Of a DNA stretch of 64,000 nucleotides, positions 32,200 through 40,431 are shown in pieces (the stretch's first letter is position 1; each line of letters opens with the position of its first letter). This DNA comes from JAWLGZ01 sp041690635 (GTDB taxonomy: Bacteria; Pseudomonadota; Gammaproteobacteria; Thiohalomonadales; Thiohalomonadaceae). The translations under genes were made by a program, and so were the position numbers. Below the pieces are notes generated by a model. That model was not told where the DNA came from and searched no databases. It worked only from the letters and a program-made list of their open reading frames with translations. The stretch spans positions 1-64,000 of the forward strand of contig JAWLGZ010000005.1 in NCBI GenBank assembly GCA_041690635.1, given 5' to 3'.

Positions 32200-34242
32200 T
32201 CACCCCCCCGCAATTGGACCAATGGGCACTGTCAGCGCCTCCGGTGAACGGACCGGCGCCTCACAAATACGATCCCGACAGAGATAGGCGATTCCCTCCG
32301 CCTCGGCACGCTTTTCCGCCAGGAAGGGCGGCAGGTCCGCGTCGGCCGGAATGAAAAATGCCAATTGCCTGGTTCCATTTCTGTTTTCGAGCGCCGCGCG
32401 CCACCGGGTAAGCGCCGGGCCCTCGCCGCGCACGACCAGAAACGCCGGCGGTGTGAGCGTCTCCTCCAGCGCGAACAGCAGCGAGGCGTGCGCGTGTGGA
32501 TAGCTGTTCAAGGCAGACCATGCGGTACGCAGCGTACGCTCGGCGGCGGCTGAATAGTGCGGTTCCGCGATCAATTGTCCCAGCCGGAGCAGGACGGAGG
32601 CGGCCACACCGTTGCCGGCGGGGGTCGATTCATCCGCCAGCGGTTTCAGGCGCGCTACCAGTCGTTCGTGCTCGTTCGGCGTGAAGAAGAAACCACCGCC
32701 CGACTCGTCCTCGAATCGATCGAGCAGGGCGTCGGCCAGGCGGGTGGCCAGTGAAAGGTCCGAGTCCCGCCAGCGTGCCTGCAACAGCTCCAGCAGTGCG
32801 TCGAGCAGGAAGGCGTAATCGTCGAGAAAGCCCGGCTGTCCAATACGGCCATCCTTGCAGGAGGCGAACAGGGTTTCACCGCTCAGCAGGTTGTTGCGCA
32901 GGAACTCCAGTGCCCGCTCCGCCGAAGCGATGAAGTCGTCACGTTCAAGCAGCCGCCCCGCCCGTGCCATGCCGCCGATCATGAGGGCATTCCAGGCGGT
33001 GACGATCTTCTCGTCGCGGTGGGGTCGGGTGCGGCCCTCGCGGGCCTGGAACAGCGTGCTGCCCGCCTCGGCGATCATCCGTTCCACCTGCGCCGCATCC
33101 TGTCCCAGCATCTCCGCCACCTCGGGCAGGGGCCGCGCCACCCGCAGGTGCCACTCGCCTTCGAAATTGGGCGCACGGTCCAGACCGAAGTACAACTCGA
33201 ACGGTAGGAAATGTGCCTCATCGATTACCGCCCGGACCGCATCCGGTGTCCACAGATAGAACCCCCCTTCGTGGCCGTCGGTGTCCGCATCGAGGGTGGC
33301 GAAATAGCCCCCCTCGCCGAACTGCATCTCGCGCATCGCCCATTCGCCGATCCCCTCGGCCGCCGCCCGCAGTTCGGCATCGTCGAACAGGCGCGCCGCC
33401 TCCGCGTAGAGGGCGATCAGCGGACCGTTGTCGTAGAGCATCTTTTCAAAATGGGGGATCTCCCAACGCGCATCCACCGAGTAGCGGAAGAAGCCACCGC
33501 CAAGGTGATCGTGCAGGCCGCCGCGGGCCATGCCCAACAGGGAGGCGCGTGCCATCTCGCCCGCCTCCCTGTCGCCTCCGGCTGCGCGCCGCAGCAGGAA
33601 ACGCAGGTTGGTCGGATGGGGAAATTTGGGCGCATCGCCAAAGCCGCCGTGGCGCCGGTCGAAGGCGCCCGCCAGCTGTTCGCGGGCTGCGGTGATGGGC
33701 ACCTCATCGAGTCGCCCGGTCTGGTCCCCGTGGGCCACGGTGCGGGCCAGGTTCTCTACCACCGCCGCGTTCTGCTCGCGGATGCGATCCGGGTGCTCGC
33801 GGTGGAAGCCGGCCACCCGCTCTAGCAGGTCGGTGAAGGCGGGCAACCCGTGGGCGGGCATCGGCGGGAAATAGGTGCCGCCGAAGAACGGCACCTGATC
33901 GGGGGTGAGAAACATCGTCAGCGGCCAGCCGCCGCCGCGTCCCGTCAGCATCTGGTGGGCGGCCTGGTAGAGGCGATCCAGGTCGGGGCGCTCCTCCCGG
34001 TCCACCTTGATGTTGATGAAGTGCTTGTTCATCACCCGGGCGGTGGACGGGTTCTCGAACGACTCGTGGGCCATCACGTGGCACCAGTGGCAGGCGGAGT
34101 AGCCGATGGAGAGCAGAATCGGCCGATCCTCCCGCCGCGCCCGCTCCAGTGCCTCCTCACCCCAGGGATGCCAGTCGACCGGGTTGTCGGCGTGTTGAAG
34201 CAGGTAGGGGCTGGTTTCGCGGGCGAGACGGTTGGTGGTCAT
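32200..34242 (-). CDS. YyaL/DUF255 thioredoxin-like and six-hairpin protein
   Basis: 680 residues. The N-terminal thioredoxin-like domain opens NRLARETSPYLLQHADNPVDW and has the active pair in CHWCHVM (Cys51, Cys54). The rest is an (alpha/alpha)6 barrel like N-acylglucosamine 2-epimerases, with DEKIVTAWNALMIGGMARAG and GGGFFFTPNEHE. Proteins of this type (human SPATA20, bacterial YyaL) are conserved but of unclear function. No signal peptide, so cytoplasmic. Length is normal for the family. Confidence 0.94.
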   Translation of the reverse strand: MTTNRLARETSPYLLQHADNPVDWHPWGEEALERARREDRPILLSIGYSACHWCHVMAHESFENPSTARVMNKHFINIKVDREERPDLDRLYQAAHQMLTGRGGGWPLTMFLTPDQVPFFGGTYFPPMPAHGLPAFTDLLERVAGFHREHPDRIREQNAAVVENLARTVAHGDQTGRLDEVPITAAREQLAGAFDRRHGGFGDAPKFPHPTNLRFLLRRAAGGDREAGEMARASLLGMARGGLHDHLGGGFFRYSVDARWEIPHFEKMLYDNGPLIALYAEAARLFDDAELRAAAEGIGEWAMREMQFGEGGYFATLDADTDGHEGGFYLWTPDAVRAVIDEAHFLPFELYFGLDRAPNFEGEWHLRVARPLPEVAEMLGQDAAQVERMIAEAGSTLFQAREGRTRPHRDEKIVTAWNALMIGGMARAGRLLERDDFIASAERALEFLRNNLLSGETLFASCKDGRIGQPGFLDDYAFLLDALLELLQARWRDSDLSLATRLADALLDRFEDESGGGFFFTPNEHERLVARLKPLADESTPAGNGVAASVLLRLGQLIAEPHYSAAAERTLRTAWSALNSYPHAHASLLFALEETLTPPAFLVVRGEGPALTRWRAALENRNGTRQLAFFIPADADLPPFLAEKRAEAEGIAYLCRDRICEAPVRSPEALTVPIGPIAGG

Positions 34243-34332
34243 GGCGGTAATATCCGATAAAAACAGTCGGGAAATAACTATAGAACAGGGCTGCCGGCCG
34301 GCACAACCGGGGCCTGCGGGGGGAAGTGCCCT

Positions 34333-34672
34333 AGGGCGCCTCTAACAATCCAACGCGGTTTCGTTGGGCCCAAAATCGTCGAGTACAAGGCGCGCTGCGC
34401 AGGCAATGGCCCGGTCCTTGTCAAGCAGCGCACCAATCCGCCGGGAGCGGATTGGGACAGTCGGAGGCTGGCCCGAAGGGTGGTCCCTAGGGACGGGGAC
34501 CACAACGCCGTAATCGGCGATTTTGGGCCTAACCCTCCGGGCTCGTGGCCGTATTGCCCGCTGGACTGCGTTGCAGCTCGCTCATGTGGAATGACCACAT
34601 CACGCTCGCCGCGCCTTGCCAGCGAACAATACGGCCGCGAGCGAAACCGTGTTGGATTGTTAGAGGCGCCCT
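34333..34672. mobile_element. 340-bp MITE-like element with 30-bp terminal inverted repeats
   Basis: Ends read AGGGCGCCTCTAACAATCC then AACGCGGTTTCG, and the inverted CGAAACCGTGTTGGATTGTT then AGAGGCGCCCT, agreeing at about 30 of 31 positions. Inside are further inverted words (TTGGGCCCAAAATCG/CGATTTTGGGCC, GTGGTCCCTAGGGAC/GTCCCTAGGGACGGGGACCAC in parts). There is no transposase frame. It occupies nearly all of the 467-base gap between the divergent YyaL and RlmI-like genes. A -10-like TATACT overlaps its right end. Confidence 0.82.
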
Positions 34673-34709
34673 ATACTATGCGGCCCCCAATCAGCTCCGA
34701 CCCGAACCC

Positions 34710-35903
34710 ATGGAACTCCCCAGCCTGATCCTGAAGAAGAACGAAGAGCGCCGGCTGCGTGCCGGGCACGCCTGGGTGTTCAGTAATGAGGTGGATACCG
34801 CGCGTACGCCGCTGACCGCCTTCACTCCGGGGCAGCCGGCCACCCTGCGCGGGAGCGACGACCGGGTTATCGGCACGGTGTACGTCAACCCCCACTCTCT
34901 TATCTGTGCCCGGCTGGTCAACCGGCAGGCGGACACCCCGCTCGATCGCTCCCTGTTGGTTCACCGGCTGAAGGTGGCCCTCGGGCTGCGCGAGCGGCTC
35001 TTCCCAGGCCCCTACTACCGTGTGGTCCATGGCGAATCGGACGCCCTGCCGGGGCTGATAGTGGACCGGTTCGGTGACGTGCTGGTGGCCCAAGTCAACA
35101 CCGCGGGCATCGAGGTGTTGCGGGACGAGGTGGTGGAGGCGCTCCGCAAGGTGCTCAACCCGCGCGGCATCCTGCTGCGCAACGACACCGGCGCGCGGGA
35201 ACTGGAGGGGCTCGAACGCCGGATCGAGGTGGCCTTCGGCGAAGTGCCCGATGCGGTGGAGATCGAGGAAAACGGTGCCCGCTTCCTGGTGCAGCCACGC
35301 GAGGGGCAGAAGACCGGCTGGTTCTACGACCACCGGGAGAACCGCGTCCGCATGCGCCGTTTCGTACACGGTGCCCGGGTGCTGGACCTGTTCAGTTACA
35401 CCGGCAGCTGGGGGGTGCAGGCGGCCGTCGCCGGCGCCGAGTCGGTGGCGTGCGTGGACAGTTCAGCACATGCCTTGGACCGGGTGCAGGAGAACGCGGC
35501 GCTGAACGGGGTCGAGGGGCGGGTGAATACCATTGAAGGGGATGTGTTCGATGCCCTGCGGGCGCTGCGGTCTGAGCAGGAGCGGTTCGATGTGGTGATC
35601 CTCGACCCACCCGCCTTCGTCAAGCGGCGCAAGGATCTCAAGGAGGGGAGTGCCGCCTACCGCCGCGCCAACCAGATGGCGATGCAACTGCTGGGCAAGG
35701 ATGGGGTGATCATCAGTGCCTCCTGCTCCTACCACATGGGCCGCGACGAACTTCGTGGGGTGATGCACCAGGCGGCGCGTCACATCGACCGGCGACTGTT
35801 GTTGCTCGATCAGGGTCATCAGGGGCCGGACCACCCCATCGACCCCGGGGTGCCGGAGACCGAATACCTGAAGTGTTTCTTCGGCCGCGTCGTGCTGGCG
35901 TGA
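34710..35903 (+). CDS. rlmI: SAM-dependent 23S rRNA methyltransferase, RlmI-like
   Basis: 397 residues. N-terminal PUA domain (about 1-75, LKKNEERRLRAGHAWVFSNE), then an OB/linker and a Rossmann methyltransferase with VLDLFSYTGSWGVQAAVAGA (SAM site), VDSSAHALDRVQENAALNG, and VILDPPAFVK plus a catalytic ISASCSYHM cysteine, as in the 5-methylcytosine enzyme RlmI (YccW). The start was set at MELPSLILKKNEE; the longer frame would be inside the upstream repeat. Confidence 0.9.
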   Translation: MELPSLILKKNEERRLRAGHAWVFSNEVDTARTPLTAFTPGQPATLRGSDDRVIGTVYVNPHSLICARLVNRQADTPLDRSLLVHRLKVALGLRERLFPGPYYRVVHGESDALPGLIVDRFGDVLVAQVNTAGIEVLRDEVVEALRKVLNPRGILLRNDTGARELEGLERRIEVAFGEVPDAVEIEENGARFLVQPREGQKTGWFYDHRENRVRMRRFVHGARVLDLFSYTGSWGVQAAVAGAESVACVDSSAHALDRVQENAALNGVEGRVNTIEGDVFDALRALRSEQERFDVVILDPPAFVKRRKDLKEGSAAYRRANQMAMQLLGKDGVIISASCSYHMGRDELRGVMHQAARHIDRRLLLLDQGHQGPDHPIDPGVPETEYLKCFFGRVVLA

Positions 35904-35936
35904 TTCCCCCATCCACGACCGTTATACTCCCGAACC

Positions 35937-36737
35937 ATGCTGCCCTATCCCGACATCGACCCGGTCGCCTTCCAACTCGGCCCGCTCAAGATCCACTGGT
36001 ATGGACTGATGTACCTGGTCGGTTTCGCCGGTGCGTGGTGGCTCGGCCGGTGGCGTGCACGGCGACCCGATTCGGGCTGGACACCGGGGCAGGTGGACGA
36101 CCTGCTGTTCTACGTGGCCCTCGGCGTCATCCTCGGGGGGCGGGTCGGCTACATGCTGTTCTACAACCTGCCGGTTCTGCTGGAGCAGCCCTGGGCGCTG
36201 CTCCGGGTGTGGGAAGGGGGGATGTCGTTCCACGGCGGGCTGCTCGGGGTACTGTTCGCCACCTGGCTGTTCGCCCGTCGGGCGGGGTTCCGCTGGTGGC
36301 AGGTGGTGGACTTCATCGCGCCGCTCATTCCTATCGGGCTCGCCACCGGGCGCATCGGCAACTTCATCAACGCCGAACTGTGGGGCAAGGTAACGGACGT
36401 CCCCTGGGCGATGGTGTTCCCGGGAGCCGGTCCGCTGCCGCGTCACCCGACGCAGCTCTACGAATTCTTCCTTGAGGGGGTGGTACTGTTCGTCATCCTC
36501 TGGATCTATTCCGCCCGCCCACGCCCCACCATGGCGGTCTCGGGGCTGTTCGCCGCCGGCTATGGGCTGTTCCGGTTCGTGGTGGAGTTCGTGCGCGTCC
36601 CGGATGCGCACATCGGTTATCTCGCTTTCGGCTGGCTGACCATGGGGCAGCTGCTCACGCTGCCGCTGATCGCGGTGGGACTGGTGCTGCTGGGATTGGC
36701 ATACCGCCGGGGTGATCGACAGGTGCCAGCAAACTGA
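35937..36737 (+). CDS. lgt: Prolipoprotein diacylglyceryl transferase
   Basis: Inner-membrane enzyme that attaches diacylglycerol to the lipobox cysteine of prolipoproteins. 266 residues, about seven helices, with the FQLGPLKIHWYGLMYL opening, SFHGGLLGV and the Lgt signature GRIGNFINAELWG. It lies 10 bases before thyA. The lgt-thyA pair is conserved in gammaproteobacteria. Confidence 0.96.
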   Translation: MLPYPDIDPVAFQLGPLKIHWYGLMYLVGFAGAWWLGRWRARRPDSGWTPGQVDDLLFYVALGVILGGRVGYMLFYNLPVLLEQPWALLRVWEGGMSFHGGLLGVLFATWLFARRAGFRWWQVVDFIAPLIPIGLATGRIGNFINAELWGKVTDVPWAMVFPGAGPLPRHPTQLYEFFLEGVVLFVILWIYSARPRPTMAVSGLFAAGYGLFRFVVEFVRVPDAHIGYLAFGWLTMGQLLTLPLIAVGLVLLGLAYRRGDRQVPAN

Positions 36738-36747
36738 AAAGGGGATT

Positions 36748-37542
36748 ATGCAGGCCTATCTGGAACTGATGCGCCACGTCCGTGACCACGGCGTGCGCAA
36801 GGAGGACCGTACCGGCACCGGCACGCTGAGCGTGTTCGGGTGGCAGATGCGATTTGCGTTGGGCGCGGGGTTTCCCCTGGTCACCACCAAGAAGCTGCAC
36901 CTGCGCTCGATCATCCATGAGTTGCTGTGGTTTCTGCGCGGCGACACCAACGTGCGCTATCTGCACGAAAACGGCGTCACCATCTGGGACGAGTGGGCGG
37001 ACGAACACGGCGATCTGGGGCCCATCTACGGTTATCAGTGGCGCTCCTGGCCGACTGCCGGCGGCGGCCACGTGGATCAGATCGCCCAACTGCTGGAGCA
37101 GATCCGCACCAGCCCCGATTCACGCCGCCACATCATCAGCGCCTGGAATGTGGGTGAGCTGGATCGGATGGCACTGCCGCCGTGCCACACCCTGTTTCAA
37201 TTCTACGTGGCGGAAGGGCGGCTCTCCTGCCAGCTCTACCAGCGTAGCGGCGACATCTTCCTCGGGGTGCCGTTCAACATCGCCTCCTATGCGCTGTTGA
37301 CGCTGATGGTGGCCCAGGTCACCGGGCTGCAGCCAGGTGACTTTGTCCATACCCTGGGCGATGCCCACCTCTACCTGAACCACTTGGAACAGGCGGATGA
37401 GCAATTGGCGCGGAAGCCCCACCCGCTGCCGACCATGCGCCTCAACCCGGAGGTCACCTCGCTGTTCGACTTCCGGTTCGAGGATTTCGAACTTGAGAAC
37501 TATCAGTGTCACCCGGCGATCCGTGCGCCGGTGGCGGTCTGA
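36748..37542 (+). CDS. thyA: Thymidylate synthase
   Basis: Methylates dUMP to dTMP using methylene-THF. 264 residues, identical in length to E. coli ThyA. The catalytic Cys146 is in MALPPCHTLFQFYV; RTGTGTLSVFG, the WDEWADEHGDLGPIYGYQWR stretch and the D-G-R-type SCQLYQRSGDIFLGVPFN site are intact. The start follows AAAAGGGGATT; an in-frame GTG 36 bases earlier is less likely. folA is two genes downstream, which regenerates the THF it oxidises. Confidence 0.97.
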   Translation: MQAYLELMRHVRDHGVRKEDRTGTGTLSVFGWQMRFALGAGFPLVTTKKLHLRSIIHELLWFLRGDTNVRYLHENGVTIWDEWADEHGDLGPIYGYQWRSWPTAGGGHVDQIAQLLEQIRTSPDSRRHIISAWNVGELDRMALPPCHTLFQFYVAEGRLSCQLYQRSGDIFLGVPFNIASYALLTLMVAQVTGLQPGDFVHTLGDAHLYLNHLEQADEQLARKPHPLPTMRLNPEVTSLFDFRFEDFELENYQCHPAIRAPVAV

Positions 37543-37560
37543 CAAGAAGGAGGGAAAAGG

Positions 37561-39822
37561 ATGGCCACAGAACCGGAGGAGTTACGCCGCTCGCTCGAAT
37601 ACCAGGAGCTTTTCAACCGCATCATCGATCGCATCCACGAATCGGATCACTTCTCCGAAATCATGCCGCTGGTGCAGTCGGATCTGCTGGAGCTGATCAA
37701 TGCGGAGCGGGCCACCATCTATCAGCGGGCACGCGGCAACAAGGAGATCGTCTCCAGCTTCAAGGTGGGGGACGGACTGAAGGAGATCCGGGTGCCACTC
37801 TCGACCACCTCCATCTCGGGTTTCGTGGCGCTTACCCAGCGCTCGGTCCGTATCCTGGACGTCTACGATGCCGAGGAGCTTAAGCGTATTCACCCCAACC
37901 TGCGTTTTGACGACTCCTTCGACAAGAAGTCCGGTTTCCGCAGCCGCTCGATGGTGGTGGTGCCGATCAAGTTCAAGGAGACAATGCTCGGGGTGTTCCA
38001 GGTACTCAACCGGCGGGATGGCGGCCACTTCACCGACAGCGACGTGAAGAACGTGATGCGGGTGGCCCACGTCCTTGGGCAGAAGTTTCGCTATGAACTG
38101 CAGAGTACTCAGGGGCCGTACGATTGGCTGGTGCTGCAGCGACAGATCACCAAGGAGCAGTTGGATTCCCTCGAGGAGCGGGCCCGCAAGGAGAACGCCC
38201 ACATCAGCCATCTTTTGATGCGCGAGGTGAACATCTCCGCAGCCGAGATCGGTGCGTCGCTGGAGCGTTACTATCAGGTATCGTTCCAGCCCTACGACCC
38301 GGAGATCGACGTCCCGCGCGATCTGATGCATGGCCTCAACGAGGCTTACCTGCGCAAGCAGCTCTGGGTGCCGGTGGGCGGCGACCGCGAAGAGGTGACC
38401 ATCGCCATCGATGACCCAAACGACACCCAGCGGATCATGGAGATCCAGCGGGTGCTGCGGGCCAACAACTACGTCTTCCGTGTCGCCCTGCCGGATGACA
38501 TCCTGCGTTTCCTCGGCCAGGAGGTGGCCGGCCCCTCCAGCAACGTCGATATCAGTGAGCTGGTTGGCAAGCTGCAGGAGGAGTCGCTCGATGATGGCGT
38601 CGAGGAGGTCTCCACCGAGGTGGACGAGAACGAGGCGACGGTGATCCAGCTGGTCAACCGCCTGATCGTCGACTCCTACAAGGCGCGCGCCTCCGACATC
38701 CACATCGAGCCGAGCAAAGGCAAGGTCAATGCCGTGGTCCGCATCCGCGTCGATGGCGCCTGCCGCCCCTCACTGCATATTCCGGCCAGCCATGTCCGCG
38801 CAGTGGTCTCACGCATCAAGATCATGGCGCGACTCGACATCTCCGAACGGCGCAAGCCGCAGGACGGCAAGCTGATGATCAAGTACCGGGGGCAGCCGGT
38901 CGAGTTGCGCGTCGCCACCGTGCCGACGGTCAACGGAGAGAGTGTGGTGATGCGCATTCTCGCCGCCAGCGAACCGCTGCCGCTCGAAAAGCTCAATCTC
39001 TCCGAGCGCAATCTCACCACGCTGAAGGAGGCGGTGGCCCACCCGCACGGCATCTTCCTGGTGGTGGGCCCGACCGGTTCCGGCAAGACCACCACGCTGC
39101 ACGCGGTCCTCGGTCACATCAACACGCCGGACCGCAAGATCTGGACCGCCGAAGACCCGGTCGAGATCACCCAGCCGGGGCTGCAACAGGTGCAGGTGAT
39201 GCCGAAGATCGGATTCACCTTCGAGGCCGCGCTGCGCTCCTTCCTCCGTGCCGACCCGGACGTGATCATGATTGGTGAGATGCGTGACCGGGAGACCGCC
39301 GAGGCGGGCGTCGAGGCATCACTCACCGGTCATCTGGTTTTCTCCACCCTGCACACCAACTCCGCACCGGAAACCGTGGTGCGACTGCTCGATCTCGGCA
39401 TCGATCCGGTCAGCTTTGCCGATGCCCTGCTCGGGGTACTGGCGCAGCGCCTGGTGCGCACCCTGTGCGCGAAGTGCCGGGAGCCCTACCAGGGTAGTGA
39501 AAAGGAGTTCAAGCAGCTTCAGCGCTACTACGGGGAAGAGCAGTTCGACGAGCTGGGGATTACCCGGGACAGCTTCACGCTGCACCGGGCGAAGGGGTGT
39601 CCCGAGTGCGACAACACCGGCTACCGGGGTCGGACCGGCATCCACGAACTGCTCATCGCAACCGACGCGATGACCGATCGCATCTATCACAAGGCGGCCG
39701 CTTCGGAGATCAAGCAGCAGGCGATCGCCGACGGGATGCGTACCCTGATGCAGGACGGTATTGCCAAGCTGCTCAAGGGGCAGATCGATCTCGATCAACT
39801 CCGGCGCGTCGTCGCGGAGTAA
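37561..39822 (+). CDS. GAF-fused GspE/PilB-type secretion ATPase
   Basis: 753 residues. N-terminal GAF domain (about 20-165, NAERATIYQRARGNKEIVSS, FRSRSMVVVPIKFKETMLGVFQVLNR), a type II secretion N-terminal module (about 190-320), and a GspE ATPase: Walker A GPTGSGKTT (503-511), Asp and His boxes, LIGEMRDRETAE-like MIGEMRDRETAEAG, and four zinc cysteines (636, 639, 680, 683). No other secretion or pilus gene is nearby. The GAF input suggests the motor is controlled by a small ligand (inference). It starts after GGAGGGAAAAGG and lies between thyA and folA. Confidence 0.9.
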   Translation: MATEPEELRRSLEYQELFNRIIDRIHESDHFSEIMPLVQSDLLELINAERATIYQRARGNKEIVSSFKVGDGLKEIRVPLSTTSISGFVALTQRSVRILDVYDAEELKRIHPNLRFDDSFDKKSGFRSRSMVVVPIKFKETMLGVFQVLNRRDGGHFTDSDVKNVMRVAHVLGQKFRYELQSTQGPYDWLVLQRQITKEQLDSLEERARKENAHISHLLMREVNISAAEIGASLERYYQVSFQPYDPEIDVPRDLMHGLNEAYLRKQLWVPVGGDREEVTIAIDDPNDTQRIMEIQRVLRANNYVFRVALPDDILRFLGQEVAGPSSNVDISELVGKLQEESLDDGVEEVSTEVDENEATVIQLVNRLIVDSYKARASDIHIEPSKGKVNAVVRIRVDGACRPSLHIPASHVRAVVSRIKIMARLDISERRKPQDGKLMIKYRGQPVELRVATVPTVNGESVVMRILAASEPLPLEKLNLSERNLTTLKEAVAHPHGIFLVVGPTGSGKTTTLHAVLGHINTPDRKIWTAEDPVEITQPGLQQVQVMPKIGFTFEAALRSFLRADPDVIMIGEMRDRETAEAGVEASLTGHLVFSTLHTNSAPETVVRLLDLGIDPVSFADALLGVLAQRLVRTLCAKCREPYQGSEKEFKQLQRYYGEEQFDELGITRDSFTLHRAKGCPECDNTGYRGRTGIHELLIATDAMTDRIYHKAAASEIKQQAIADGMRTLMQDGIAKLLKGQIDLDQLRRVVAE

Positions 39823-39842
39823 TCACCAGCGGCCCCATCTTC

Positions 39843-40322
39843 ATGAAGATATCAATCATTGTGGCCATGACCGACGACCGGGTCATCGGTATCGAGAACC
39901 GGCTGCCCTGGCACATCCCCGAGGACTTCAAGTGGTTTCGCCGCCACACCCTCGGCAAGCCGGTGGTGATGGGTCGCAAGACCTGGGAATCCATCGGCCG
40001 GCCGCTGCCGGATCGCACCAATATCGTCATCTCCCGCGACCCCGGTTTCCGTCCGGACGGCTGCACGGTGGTGCCGGATCTCGACCAGGCGCTGGTTGCG
40101 GCCGGTGATGCTCCGGAGGTGATGGTGATCGGTGGCGCTTCCATCTACGCCCAGTTCCTGCCCCGTACCGATCGGCTCTATCTGACCCTGGTGCATGCGG
40201 TGATCACGGGTGACGCGTGGTTCCCGGCATTCGAGCCTGCCCAGTGGCGGGAGATTGCGCGCGAGCCAGGGCCGGGTGGTGACTGGCCCTGTGACTTCGT
40301 GGTGCTCGAACGCATCGTTTGA
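39843..40322 (+). CDS. folA: Dihydrofolate reductase
   Basis: NADPH-dependent reduction of dihydrofolate to THF. 159 residues, as in E. coli. It has the MKISIIVAMTDDRVIGIENR opening, LPWHIPEDFKWFRRHT with the catalytic acidic residue, and GKPVVMGRKTWESIGRPLP for NADPH. MVIGGASIYAQFL is the second cofactor motif. It works with thyA 2.3 kb upstream. The long in-frame upstream extension overlaps the ATPase gene and is rejected. Confidence 0.96.
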   Translation: MKISIIVAMTDDRVIGIENRLPWHIPEDFKWFRRHTLGKPVVMGRKTWESIGRPLPDRTNIVISRDPGFRPDGCTVVPDLDQALVAAGDAPEVMVIGGASIYAQFLPRTDRLYLTLVHAVITGDAWFPAFEPAQWREIAREPGPGGDWPCDFVVLERIV

Positions 40323-40431
40323 TCCTCCGCACCAAAGTGGTGCGAGGGGGTTTCTGCGGCAGTGTTCCGTTGTATAGTGGTCGGCCCTGTCGCCCGGCGG
40401 AGCGGCGTCAGAAAATAGAGCGTGGGCCTGA

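Noticed and set aside
34333..34672. Insertion sequence
   Set aside because: Good terminal inverted repeats are present, but there is no transposase-length frame, so it was called MITE-like.
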